Made by a program: the position numbers and the translations under genes. Shown here one piece after another: positions 23,033-34,562 of a DNA stretch of 64,000 nt (position 1 is its first letter; each line of letters starts with the position of its first letter). This DNA comes from Rhynchosporium graminicola (Eukaryota; Ascomycota; Leotiomycetes; Helotiales; Ploettnerulaceae), in assembly GCA_900074885.1 (NCBI GenBank), contig FJUW01000032.1, forward strand, positions 62,001 through 126,000, given 5' to 3'. The notes under the pieces were generated by a model, which had not been told where the DNA came from, searched no databases, and was given only the letters and a program-made list of their open reading frames with translations.

Positions 23033-23960
23033 GCGAGGTTTTCTGGCTTCCGTTTGCTGCCAGCCACTACGAATCTTCCCTATATCACACTTCGTCACTT
23101 CAGAAGAAGCAATTTGCCGCATACTCTCCAGAAGAAAATTACGGCAACTATGCTGGACAGGTCGGAAATTCAACACTGGTAATAGCTTCCTGAGCATCAG
23201 GGCGTGACTCTTGAAGTTACTCATATCGGCCACGCCCATCGTAATTTTTCCATATTTTTGGACGCCACATCGAAGCAGCATCACCTGTTCCCGATTTAAT
23301 CAGGCACAATCTGCTCCACGGCGATAATGGAGAAATATAGAGGAACATCACCAGATAGGTGAGGTTTTGCTGGGAAGCTGGTGGTCATGTCGCTGCGATA
23401 ACTCTTTTCATCTGCATTGTAGCGATTTCTCAGTGGGAAAACATGCGATCTGAGTGCATATTACAGCAGATGAATGCAACAGATATGGTGCTCATCCAAT
23501 CTCCCTAAACTAACGGTGAGATGTGTGATATTTGAGGACCTCGATAAGGTAAATTGTATACATTTGTGGCGTCCACGAAACGTGACTTGGAACCTCCAAC
23601 ATTCAATGCCTGAGAAGCAGAGAAGATCCCCAGCCTGACTCATCCCATCACCTGGTACCAATCTTTGCAAAGAGGAAGCTGCGCTACTCGATATTTATTA
23701 ATCTGTGTCTGGTTGAGAAGAATTACATTTCTGTAGCAAGCCTGAAGAAGTTCTGCGGAGGACTTCATAACTACATCTCGGAACTTGTTGGATCCAGTCC
23801 ATACAAATAAGAAAATTTACGAAGCAGCTGTAGTCCGGACAAAACACAACGCTCCTGCACAACAATTGTCATGAGACAACACGCTAACAGCAACACTTTC
23901 TAATCACAAAACGTTATACCTGCAGTGAGAGCAAGCATCGAAATCGCATTGTGTGCAGCG
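23033..23960. other. 3' intergenic region between convergent genes
   Basis: 928 bp between the stops of the DUF7918-like gene (+) and the RBR-like gene (-). Short frames only; no repeats or RNAs recognised. Confidence 0.5.
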
Positions 23961-26502
23961 TCAGATGAAGTAATGCAGTTCATCACCGCACTCTTCGCGC
24001 TCATACTCTCCATCTAATCTCTCCCAAATATCATGGTCGCACTCGTGGTCCTCGATCACTCTCCGTGCGATAGCTGCGACTTGTCCTTGGCGTGCTGGAC
24101 CCGCGGGCTGGGGATTTCGGTCTGCAAGGACGTTCACACGTTCAACCAGGTGATTTTCGTCCCACTACACAGAAATCGAGTCAGCTATCTATCAAAAGAA
24201 GATCTCTTCCAAAAAAATCTTCACTGTTAGGAGTGGTGAAGCTTCTTTCAGTTCGTGGTTGCCATAATTAGAAAAGGCGTCAAGGCAGGTTACTTACTGA
24301 GGGGCAGGCACAATTTTTCCAGGCTACTCCCCACACATAGCACCACTCTTTTCGGCATACACAGCTGTAATTGTTAGATCTTTGTAAGACGAAGACGATT
24401 CAAACTCACGTAATATGGTTGCAGCCAACTTTCAGTTCGATCATTCTCTTGCAATGTGCACATCGCTTCCAACCTTCTGCAGCTGCTAATTGTAATACCT
24501 GCTGTGTTGCGGCATCCTGAGGACAATCATGCTGATGTGCTGGGCCTTTACATATTTTGCAAGTGACTGTAAAGCACATGGGACATGTCCCTATCTCTGC
24601 TATGACGTTGACCGGATAGAGGAAAGCAGAGCACTTTGGACTGGAACACTAGGTTCGGTCGACAGTTTCGAATTCCGTCTTCTTCTCGTAGAAGCCACTG
24701 ATGAGCTCAGCAGTCAGAGCTACTCTCATTGATTCTATTTCGAACGGCTGTTGGCAACATCTTGGTGGGTAACAAGCCTCATCAACCAAAGCATTGATCA
24801 CAACCCGTTGAACACAGAAGTAACAGTAGTCGTGCTTGCAGGGCATTTGGCAGGTATGCACTGACTCAAAGTCATCGAAGCAGGAGATACATTTCTTGAT
24901 CTTGTCCGGCGGGCTGGCTTGCTCCGAAATGACCTTACTCACACCAGTGTCCACCCGTTTCTCAGTTCTTGAATCCAGATCATCATCATTTTCCCGGGAA
25001 CGTTTGGCGGTAGAGTTCAAGACTTTGCGACCACCTGTCAGATCAATAACTTTCTTCGCACCAGTGTCGACGCGCTTTGTAGCTCTTGGCCCAGGATCAT
25101 CATCTTCTAGACGATGCTTGGTTCCACGTTTAAATGTTTCCTGATGGCGTGTAAGATCAATAACCTTCCCCGCACCAGTGTCGAGTCGCTTTTCGGCTGT
25201 TAATTCCAAGTTTCCGTCCTCCTCTCGACGACGCTTGGTGCGAAAGTTGAACTTGACTATATTCTCCTCACCAATATCAACTTTCTTAGTTTGAGAATGG
25301 TCTTCTCCGTCATTCTCGAATTTGCGTTTCTGTTTCTTCACGGGTATGCAATATCCAGTAGTATTAGGATTGGATTGTGAGCCGCATCTAGAATGGTCAT
25401 CATAGCTTGAACCACCATTCGTAGTTTCTGCAGTCCCATTGCTGCTCGTGGACTGGCTAGTTGCGGAAGACTCTGTTGCACAACTCGCAGATGGAGTAGC
25501 GTTTGGTGGTGAGCTTTTAGTTCTTGCTGACGCGTATTCTGTAGGTAAGACTGTCTTTGAAATCGGCTCATCAACAGCAGCAGCTTTTCCAAAAGAGTCT
25601 GCAAAATAATCACTCATCCGGGAGGAGCCAGGTTGTGAAGGTGTAGGAACGCCTTGACCAATCGACGAAGGGGATTCCGACCCCGACGTATTCGAATTTC
25701 TCTTCGCTGAGGTCCAGTATCGTGGAACGATCTTCGCAGTAGGCGCAAGGTTTGGTAGTTTTGAAGATGGTGTAGGCAGGCTCTGCCCTCGCATACCAAG
25801 GACCGGCTGTGTTTCGCCGATCGGCTTCATTGTCGTAGACTGATTTGGTGCTGATGAGAAAGAGGATGATGTGCCAGGTACTGATTGATAGCTGGGAAGC
25901 GAACTATCCCAAGCTTTCCATTGCCGCTTTCTATTAGCAGATACTGCTGTTGGCTCGAATCTCTGGGCGCTTTCAGGTGCTACTGGTCGAGAAGGAAGCA
26001 TACCATGACGTTGAGTATCGGAGGAAGTCCAAGGACGCGGACGTCCTGTTCTCAAAGGTGGTAGTTGACGAGGTGGAATGGCAGCCTGCCTGGGTGTCTG
26101 GGAAGGAGTAGGGTCTCCTAGGCCTGCAAGTGCTTGCTGTATAGCAGGCAATACAGGCAGACCTGCCAGGCTTAATGCGACAGCTCTATCAGCCTCAGCT
26201 CGTCTCTCTTGGGCAATGGCGGCTGAAATAGCATTGTTGTTGGCGTTTGACTCGTGCATTACTCTCATTGCCAAAGAGTGACTGAGCCTGCGATCCTGAA
26301 TGGTAGTGAGATCTCGTTGTAACACCTCTTTGTGCAGTCTCAGAGTGATCTCCAATTCGGATGGGTTATCGTTGTTGCCAGCATTTGAACCCATTCTATC
26401 GGAGATCAGCTCGTCAATGTCATTAATCTGAACCTCCAGGATAGCGGCAGAAGTCGAGTCGTCCATGCCGCCGTAGAGACCATATTGTGTTCGCGACGCC
26501 AT
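23961..26502 (-). pseudogene. RBR (RING-IBR-RING) E3 ubiquitin ligase-like gene with SIM repeats, interrupted by TAG
   Basis: Exons 24410-26502, 24298-24364 and 23961-24164 join in phase to 788 codons, but codon 618 (24649-24651) is TAG where family members usually have Tyr (DRT-Tyr-C). The stop falls after RING1 (CISC at 538-541, then HTCQMPCKHDYCYFCVQ and CCQQP). Beyond the stop the same frame continues intact through the IBR (CSSPKCSAF, CPMCFTVTCKICKGPAHQHD) and RING2 (CAHC, GCNH with the catalytic Cys). There, codon 709 reads Trp (EWCYVW) where a zinc-binding Cys belongs. Splice sites GTGAGT/ACAG and GTAAGT/GTAG are sound. The middle carries repeats ending in VIDLT (406-528), matching SUMO-interacting motifs. 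Either a young pseudogene or a truncated RING1-only protein of 617 aa. Confidence 0.8.
24919..25287 (-). repeat. Coding repeats with VIDLT motifs (3-4 units of about 38 codons)
   Basis: Within the RBR-like gene, units begin K-[KR]-[VL]-D-[TI]-G and continue K-V-I-D-L-T, followed by a basic cluster and a run of Asp/Glu. Unit starts are near residues 406, 438, 476 and 515. Two carry a perfect VIDLT; the first has IVKF and the last KVIS. Confidence 0.8.
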
Positions 26503-29500
26503 CTTCGTTATAGACCTTAGTACAAAATTAACGTGGGAACTATGCTCTATCGTGAGTTTGAGCGTAACCCGGGGGAAAGGTTGGGCGTCTGTGTTCGAAC
26601 TGAGACGGTAGAGAAGTGCCGGTGAGAAATTGGATGGAAGTGACGGCTGGTCTCGCTTAAGTGGCGCTCCTTCCCAATGAGGAAGTCACATCAACATGCG
26701 ACCATACCTGCGATCGAGCCAAGTAAGAGACTGCAAAGAGACTAAAGATTGGGGTCAGTATATTTTGGAGGTTTAAATCAGGGTGGTAATCGCCGGCAAA
26801 TCAGGACAAACTTGGCGCTGGTGTTATGACTTATACACGTAAAGTCCGGGACGATTGAAAGATGGAAACTCAAGTTTCATGATTCTCCATTTCCTTTGAT
26901 CTATTTGACGCAAAGCCAGCTCAAGTGCATCAAAACCTTTGTCAGTCGTCACGTTCATGTTTTATCCTCATCAACTTTCGGTCCAACTGAAGGATTTTCT
27001 AGAGTGGATAGGAGCAACGTAATGTTACGCGTGACTTGCTTACGAGATGATCTTACTTCGACGAATCCAACATGATAGAATTGAGCCGGTACTGTCTCAA
27101 AATTACAGAACTTGCAGCCGAAAGGCTCGGATATCGATAGAGTCATAGACAAGACTCCTGATAATTTTTGTAGTTGCAGAGAGTCGCAAAAAAAGAACGC
27201 TTACGTATGAACAGGCCTAAAAATATCTTTACCTCAGCGTGGCAGACGTATGGTAAGAAGGACAGGAAGGGATGTGCTCTTCCGGAATGCGCCCAGATAC
27301 CCATTACGCCTCCATTAACCAGAGGCTGTGTACCGGAGAAAAAGGTAACCGATTTTGACATGCGAGAACGCTGCAGTCGAAGGTAAATAACACTTTCTTT
27401 TCAACACAACGAAAATTTGAAAGTCATGAGATTCATAAGGTACATTTAAAATAGATCATGGCTCTACAAACCTAATATCGAGCTGTTTTGATTTTCTGGA
27501 GCCGAATAAATCACGACTTCGATGAGCCTGGAGCTTTAGTAAATATTGTCCACCTTTTTTTTCTGATGGAGGGAGAGACTTGTGCTTGGAAAAGCGTGTC
27601 CGACTCGTGCCGATGATAACGGAAAGAGAATAAATCTCACCCTTGCAGCGACAGATACCGCCATTAATGGGATGTTTGTCAATGTTAAATTGACGCGGAA
27701 TTGTCGTTCCACACTACCTCATTGACATTTAGCATGTATACGGGAAAAACTTGATCTCGCCCAAACGGATTGGCTTTAATGTGGCACCTCAAATGGCCAA
27801 AAATTTACTTTCATGATGAATTTATGAAGAAAATAATCTTTCGGTGACTTTTCCTCCGGAAGGACGATATTGGAAATAATCTGCTCAAGCGTGCCGAACA
27901 TTCCAATACCAACTTGAAATATCCTCTTTGAATCAGCATATTTTGCATGCGAAGTGCGCATTTCGGTTCTTGAATACGATCCCATAGCATGCTACCTAAC
28001 CCACTGGATTTTGGAGTGCTTCTTTCAGATCAGATCTATATTAGAATGGCGAGAACTCCCATGGACCGCTCAATCCACGTTGGAGAAGCGAGATGGCGGG
28101 ATGCCATCTGAGCCTAAGTTTTACTTGGACTATCCTACCACTGTGTCACTCAGAATTAGCAGTTGTTCAGGAAAGAATTCCAGATCATATTAGAGTCAAC
28201 AAAATCCTCACTGGCATTCTTGATACGAAAATATCTGCCTGTTTTGGCTGCGACCCCTATAAATCATGTCATCCAGCTCAAGGAGCCGAACAACCAGATC
28301 GGCTATCAGAATAGATCCATGCTCTTTGCGTTTAGTCTTCCGATCGAGGAAGAGTTCCATACTTATCGAGGAAAGAAGCGTGTCGCTGGAGGGACAAAAA
28401 CATGGTCTCGCACATGGTGAACTGACCAACCTCGACAGGCACTCAAGGGATCGACAATGGACTGTAGATCAACTAGTATGTAACATAATTTGGTTCCTTC
28501 GATCAGCACAGGTAATAATTTCGATCAGCCATCATTGTAGTCGTCTACTCAGCTGTCAAAGTACCGTCGAGAGTGGACGATATTCCAAGACCAGCGAGCG
28601 ATCAAAAGAACCACTCCAGTTACGTACTGGACAATGCACGTGACATCAAACTTTTTGGTCATCATGAAGAATGGAATACCTCTGTTAATCTGTGATAGAT
28701 TACACTTCCTCGTATCTTCATGGTCCAAATAGCCTGGGCTTGGCCGGATACTATCCATCTGAACATCATTGAAATATGATAGCTTATTGGGTGGCTGGAG
28801 TGAGTGCCGAGGTTTTCAAATATTGATCTGTATAGGAGCATTTACTCATGCATGCACCTCCTTCACATCCATAGACAGGACACCTCATCCTGGTTCGGGG
28901 AGGATATACCGGTGATTTATAGACGCCTTTTTAGAGACTGGGGAAGGTTGGGAACGAGTCGAGCAGCAGGTTGGTACTGTGCCGGCTTCAAATAGCCTAA
29001 GCACCACATACTCGGAGATATTGTAAATTGAAGACAAACAATCGGATCGACTCAATTGCTGAGACAGAGATACTTTCATCTCATGGTTCTGAAACGGCTC
29101 ACCAAATCACACAAAGATGCATTGATCACGTGATGTTCAATACAAAGATGCACAGACACACTATAATTCCCTCCCAAGTGACAGCTCGATCCCTCTGATT
29201 ACACAACGCGAAATGGATGATCTGTGTTTCCCCCGAACTATCACAACTGATTCTTCAAGTACGTAAACCCTAATAGAGGACCTTTCATGGAAATAACATA
29301 AATCTATTCTCATTAGTCTCATCCCGTCCATCCTCCCTCCGACGCTTCCTTGCCAAGTCAAACGGATCTGCCCTCACCAGCAGCGCTCCCGCACGATTGA
29401 CACCAGGATCCAAGTGGAAGAAACAGCCTTGGCGGTTTGACAACATGCTTCAGGACTTCGTAAGCGAGAATATACTCCCGCAAAGCTTGGTGGATTAAGG

Positions 29501-29818
29501 TCATCTCCGCATATTTAAGACTCTGCTTGCACGGGCTTGGTAGGAACGCAGGAGACTGATTGGAGGCATTGGTAACACCCACGGAGAAGGTTTGATATTT
29601 GGAAGGCAAAGGGCGAGTTTTGTTTGTATGAGAGTGGAGCGGTCTCGATTCACTTGCGTGAGATGTATGGGGCATTCGTCCCATAATATGAAGACGGAGG
29701 TAAGTCCTCCCAGCGTTTCTTCTCAACTCCTCTTCTCTTCATTCCATTCATTTCTTCATAATTGTCGGTCGATTCGATACTTCTTTCTTACGCTGGCCGT
29801 TGTTATATAATTTAAAAA
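26503..29818. other. Gene-free stretch, 3.3 kb
   Basis: Only frames under 125 codons, none with a recognisable domain. The left end is the RBR gene promoter, and the right end (from about 29.7 kb) precedes the secreted-protein gene, with TTATATAA at 29803-29810. No inverted repeats or transposase remnants were noticed by eye. Confidence 0.5.
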
Positions 29819-30955
29819 ATGCAGAACTCATGGATCAGCGTCCTTCCTCTCGCTCTTCTTTTCTTGCTTGTCGCTGGGCCCGTTGAGTCTGCACCACAGA
29901 GGAGGAAGGGACAAGGTGCAGGAAATGGAGGAGGAGCCACAGGCGGTGGTACTGGTGCTGGAGGCGCCGGCGCTGTTGCTGCCACGAAGATCACACAGGC
30001 TAGGGATGGATCAATGATTCTGGATAAGACTGTTCAGATCAAGTACGACAAGTATTACAATATGGTGTGTGACTAATTTCTAACATAAACAGTGGCCTTC
30101 CAATCCGATACAAGATCTCAGCTCCAGCCAATCAATTCACAGCCGCTTCCGGTGTCCCAGGAGGAACTGCAACCGCCAACTCAAACGGAACTATGGGCGT
30201 GAACCTGCTTCTTCACGGTGACGGTGGCCAGAGCTTCACCGACTTCCCCAACCAAGCAGTTCAGAACAACCTCATGGGAGTAGTTGTACTGGCACCAAAT
30301 CAGAAGAAATTCTGGGGTGGAGGAAGCGGTCTCGATAGAACAGATGGTGTTGCCCACGCCGCTGCCGTCAACTCCCTCATCCAGGACCAGATGAGCAAAG
30401 ACGTCGCTTTCGACAAAGGAAACGTATTCTTCACTGGTGTCTCTGGTGGATCGCTACTCATGTCCGGTTTCTTCGTTCCAGCGTACGGTGCACAATACAA
30501 GACCGGAGTTGTCTTGAACTGTGGCGGTATGCCTCCCAAGGTCCCCGTCGTAGATGCCAAAACTATGATCACCAGCATGAAGATCCACTTCCAGAGTACC
30601 AAGGACGAGTTGGCTCTCCTCCAGGGCTCTATCCCGGCGTCCGTCACAGCTTACGAGAAGATGGCTACCGATGCGGGACTCTCCGCCGACCAGATCGGCG
30701 CTCTGCAGACTGTCGATAATTCACCTAATGGAGGAGGACACTGTGGATTCGATGGACAGGGCTTCTCGTCTGGCATTCAATTGGTCGCTAAATCATACGA
30801 TCAAATCATGGGCTCAACCGCAACTGGAGTCGTCCCCGGAATTAAAGCTAATGTTCTGACTGTAAGTCATATGGACGGCCTTTTCTTGTCGAAAGCTAAT
30901 CTCTTTCTAGACTGTCGTAGGAAACGAGAAGGTGATATTCACAAGCAAGACTTAG
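29819..30955 (+). CDS. Secreted alpha/beta-hydrolase-like protein
   Basis: Exons 29819-30042, 30093-30861 and 30911-30955 (introns 50 and 49 bp, phase 2 and 0) give 345 aa. Residues 1-24 form a classic signal peptide with cleavage after PVES. A Gly/Ala-rich linker (about 30-55) follows. The catalytic-type part reads GLPIRYKISAP, LLLHGDGG (113-120, oxyanion-type HG), FFTGVSGGS with G-x-S-x-G and Ser192, and GGGHCGFDGQG with His291. This layout fits secreted esterase or PHB-depolymerase-like enzymes. The final exon ends in TTVVGNEKVIFTSK. The substrate cannot be told; cell-wall ester hydrolysis is a guess. Similar proteins have carried misleading automatic names, so family name alone should not be trusted. 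Confidence 0.82.
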
Positions 30956-31260
30956 GAAGGATTCAATATTTAGTTCAAAGCATTTTCACAAAATATTTCT
31001 CCCAGTGATTTGTAGTGATCTTCTACCTTCGAGACCAGGCAGATCCGTCTTCGGCGATCGAGAACTGACCTGGCCCTGCTCGGTACCATTCAAGGACTTA
31101 GCTCGGTAACAGTAAAATCACAAAATTAACCCAGAATATGACCGATATAATAATGAAAGTCACCTAACTGTTAGATGAGTTACAAATTTCCACATGGAGA
31201 AGTCACAAAATGATTACAAATGCTCATCCCAAGGCGGATTTACCTCGTCTCTCTCATCCG
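30956..31260. other. Intergenic, 305 bp
   Basis: Lies between the secreted hydrolase stop and the remnant C-terminus of the transcription-factor pseudogene. Should hold the hydrolase 3' UTR; nothing else seen. Confidence 0.5.
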
Positions 31261-33363
31261 CTACATGGCAGCCACCTCCCTAGCCTCCAATATCCTCAAA
31301 TACGCACCAATAAAGTGTCAGCCGAGAGTATAGCATGTGCTCCCCTCAATTCCTGATAACCCACCCGAAGCTTTCCATCTACTGCCAAAATGACCCAGAC
31401 AATCTTTCATCAGCTGCAACGCTTTCAATGATTCTTCACTCCCCGTATCCTGATACACCCGCAAATTCGCGATTGCGGTTTGATATAAAAGGGTAGTTAT
31501 GAAAGGAGATGCCTCCCTAATGCACGAATGTATCGGCGCTACATCTATTGAAGAGCGCGCGAACTCTTCGTGAGAATTGCGCTCGTTGTCAGTGACGGTT
31601 TTGGCGTGATGGACTGTTAGGAAGTATGCAGAGCTATTGGTTCATCTTGAGGCGTGTGCTTCGTGGAGGATTATCAGTGAGCTGGGACCGCTCGTAAGCT
31701 GGTATGGAGGTACGGAAAGAGAGATTTGCTTACATGGAGCACATTGTCGTTTGATTCATGATTGAGAGTTTGTTGTAGTCTCCTTCATATTCGACTACGC
31801 TTTCGAGAGCTTTCAAAGCGTGATCGAATAGTAAAGCTATTTCATTGAAGCTGCTCGTTCATGTCTTTGGCAGATACGTGTTCTAGAACTCGGCTTAGTA
31901 GCCGTGTTGCTTAGCCATGGTAGCAAAAGGACCCAGGTCTTGATTGGAACGGGGTTGAAGTATCGTCAGATTCTTCGGAGGCATGACACCGTCATCCCAT
32001 GCCGAAGTATCTGACGATAAACGGATATCTGGACATGGGACTTCGAGTATCGATGAGTCTCTAGGATATCCTACTCTACTCACACTGTATCTGTGTTAGC
32101 AATTACCCGAACATTATCACTGGTGTCGTGACAAGATTTAGTAACATTGTTACCAATATCGTGAGCTCACTTAATGACATTTGAAAAGTCTCTCAAGGGA
32201 TACTCACCAATCCAACATGAAGACCGCCCAACAAACCCGATTTTGCTCCTCCCGATCGACCCAAACAAAGGCTTCTTCGCGGAAGATTTTGACGCCCAAT
32301 TGATCCCCAGGGCTTGTCCACACCTCACACATGCCTCAGTCGAGACTGCAGCAGATGGAAAAATCGCATGACCAGTCTCATACAGCGCGAGCAAAATCAG
32401 AGCCTGTAATACCTGAATCGAGACGATTCCTTGAAGCTCCAGGTCTAGATAGAAAGCTTTTGCGGCAAGATATTGCGGTGTCTTGGGATCTTGTTCGCCT
32501 GGCACCCACATGCTCAACTCCATGCACAAGATCAGCAACGCATAATCGGATCTCAGTGGACTGCGGTCAGTATCCGAAGAAGGAACATTCTCGCCAAAAG
32601 TTAAAACGCTACTTGGATATGATGGGCATCATCCAAGTATGCACTGTCTTGAAATACTCCACTGCGATCCGTTTCCAGTTCGACGCATCCCCGATGGTGG
32701 ACGAGACAGCGGGAGAAAAGTTTAGAGATACCGGACGGCTTCGGGATCGAAGAGCGGTGAAAGATTGTATCGTCCAGATAGAAGACAGATGGGAACTGAG
32801 ACGTTCGAGCGGGGAGCTAATAGCTGTGGTGACGGGCGGAGTTGGAGCGGCAAACGGCGAAGTTGCGGACGCGGAAGTCGCTGCGGTGGAGTGTGGTGAA
32901 GGATACCTTTTCGACTGAGCATGAGGAATCTCACGACGACGTGAGTGCAGGTATCCGCAAACTCTGCCTTTCCTTCGAACGTGTCAGCTTACTACAGAGT
33001 ACTAGAAGGTTCCGAGGCTAGGCAATTCCGTCTCGGGCGAAGCAGACTCGTCAACTGCCTAGCAAGGTCATCAAGAGGCTACACGACGTTGTCATATGAC
33101 TTTAGATAATATCCTGTGACATTGATTAGCTGAATACAGGCGATTATTCAAAGCCATCTATCAAAGTCATAAAACTCTTTCATGACCAACCAGCTATCTA
33201 GAATCCGAATCTGCCAAGGACGAGATTGCCTGCCTGATCTCGACCTCTCATTAACATGCTTGGCACAAAGAGAGCATTCCGGTAGATTTTGATCGCATTT
33301 CCGCTTCAGGCTCTTGCAGGCACCACAAGATATAGTGGGCTTTCTCGGTGATCGCGAGGACAT
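31261..33363 (-). pseudogene. Decayed Zn2Cys6 transcription factor (fungal_trans type)
   Basis: Remnants of one protein lie in order on the minus strand, in different frames and broken by stops. From the ATG at 33363: MSSRSPRKPTISCGACKSLK and RKCDQNLPECSLCAK, a Zn2Cys6 cluster whose sixth Cys is missing. Next (about 32.6 kb): SNWKRIAVEYFKTVHTWMMP, closely followed by a stop. Next (32167-32538): LCMELSMWVPGEQDPKTPQY and GIVSIQVLQALILLALYETG, the core of the fungal_trans domain. Next (31895-32083): MSRVGYPRDSSI ... LGPFATMAK. Last: TTLLYQTAIANLRVYQDTGS near 31.5 kb and YLRILEAREVAAM at the TAG at 31261. No single splice plan restores one frame. It would have controlled nearby genes; its divergent neighbour is the NmrA-like gene. 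Confidence 0.85.
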
Positions 33364-33743
33364 GGTTGCGAGTCGATTCTCGAACGAGGATTCAAAGATG
33401 GTTTGAATCTTGGAAAGGTGGAGGGAGGTGATGGGATGAGGCGGAGGTTTGTCAGCTTTTTGCGGCGCTGGGCTCAGAGGACCGCAGTTGGCAGTTCGAA
33501 AGTCCGTCGCATGATCGCGTCTAGCCAATTGAAGGCATTTGGAAAGGCATAACGACATAAACTCATTTTTTGGTCTGTATGTCATCTTATTTTCAATGAC
33601 TAACAAATGATGATATTGAAATTGTATAAAGCATCCCTCCTGCCATAATGAGCCTTTCTCAGACACAATCGAGTACAACCATCTCGCTTCAGCTACAAGC
33701 GACAACATCAACCACCCCTTCATAAACAGAACCTGTGTCCACG
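33364..33743. promoter_or_regulatory. Former divergent promoter, transcription-factor pseudogene / NmrA-like gene
   Basis: 380 bp between the two divergent ATGs. Head-to-head placement is common for a Zn2Cys6 factor and its target. No specific CGG-type site is claimed. Confidence 0.45.
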
Positions 33744-34562
33744 ATGGCAACTCTGATTTTCATGACTGGTATTACAGGCTATATTGGAGGTCAAGCACTT
33801 GCTACTCTCATCGCCAAGCACCCCGAACATACCATCATAGGACTCGTCCGAACAGAAGAGAAGAAACAGCAAATCCTCGCCAGACATCCCTCTCTCGAGG
33901 TCATCATCGGAGATCTAGACTCTGACCAGATCCTGATCGAAGAAAGCAAAAAAGCCGACATCGTCATCAGTAAGTCTCCCCCACCCTTCCTTGACACCCA
34001 AAAAGTGATCACCCAAGACACCGCCGATGCAGAACACCTCGGGGCAATCAACTCTCTCCTCACCGGTCTCTCATCCGGCAAGAAAGGGACCTACCTCCAC
34101 CTCTCCGGCGCAGGAAGTGTCTTTGACCACTCTCTCGGATACGGCAAGTTCTCACCCAAGATCTGGGACGATATCGAGGACATGACTGCAATCACTACCT
34201 TCAAACAGCCCGTCTTCCACGCCAAAGCCGATAGACTCGTCCTCGATCTCGGCAAGAAACTCAAGATCAGAACAGCTATTCTGGAGCCGCCCATGGTGTA
34301 CGGGAATAGCGACAGTCTGAGCGATCGTAGTATCTCGCTACCATTGCTGGTTGACGTCGCTAAAGCACGAGGGAAGATGTTCCAGGTCGGCGAGGCTGGT
34401 GGGGATGTCCTTACTGAGGCTGAGGCGCTGGAAGTCCATCCTTGGGCTTTGGTCGTGTTCGCGACGAATATGAGGACTCGCGCGTCGAGATTGAGAGCTT
34501 TGGGATGGGTTCCGAAACAGCCTGGGCTTATTGAGACTGTGTCTGGTCTTTTCAAACGATGA
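33744..34562 (+). CDS. NmrA-like / atypical SDR NAD(P)-binding protein, apparently shortened
   Basis: Exons 33744-33969 and 34018-34562, joined across a 48-bp intron (GTAAGT ... CAAG), give 256 aa. The intron is a multiple of three and lacks stops, so retention gives 272 aa, but removal restores the family strand DIVIN-TADAEHLGA. The Rossmann motif is TGITGYIGG near the N-terminus; SGAGSVFD and AILEPPMVYG mark later SDR strands. After GKMFQVGEAG the protein jumps to GDVLTEAEALEVHPWAL and a C-terminal RASRLRALGWVPKQ. The segment normally between them (about 50-60 residues near the substrate pocket) appears absent, so activity is doubtful. The start is the ATG at 33744. Function (reductase, epimerase or redox sensor) is undetermined. 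Confidence 0.75.
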   Translation: MATLIFMTGITGYIGGQALATLIAKHPEHTIIGLVRTEEKKQQILARHPSLEVIIGDLDSDQILIEESKKADIVISKSPPPFLDTQKVITQDTADAEHLGAINSLLTGLSSGKKGTYLHLSGAGSVFDHSLGYGKFSPKIWDDIEDMTAITTFKQPVFHAKADRLVLDLGKKLKIRTAILEPPMVYGNSDSLSDRSISLPLLVDVAKARGKMFQVGEAGGDVLTEAEALEVHPWALVVFATNMRTRASRLRALGWVPKQPGLIETVSGLFKR

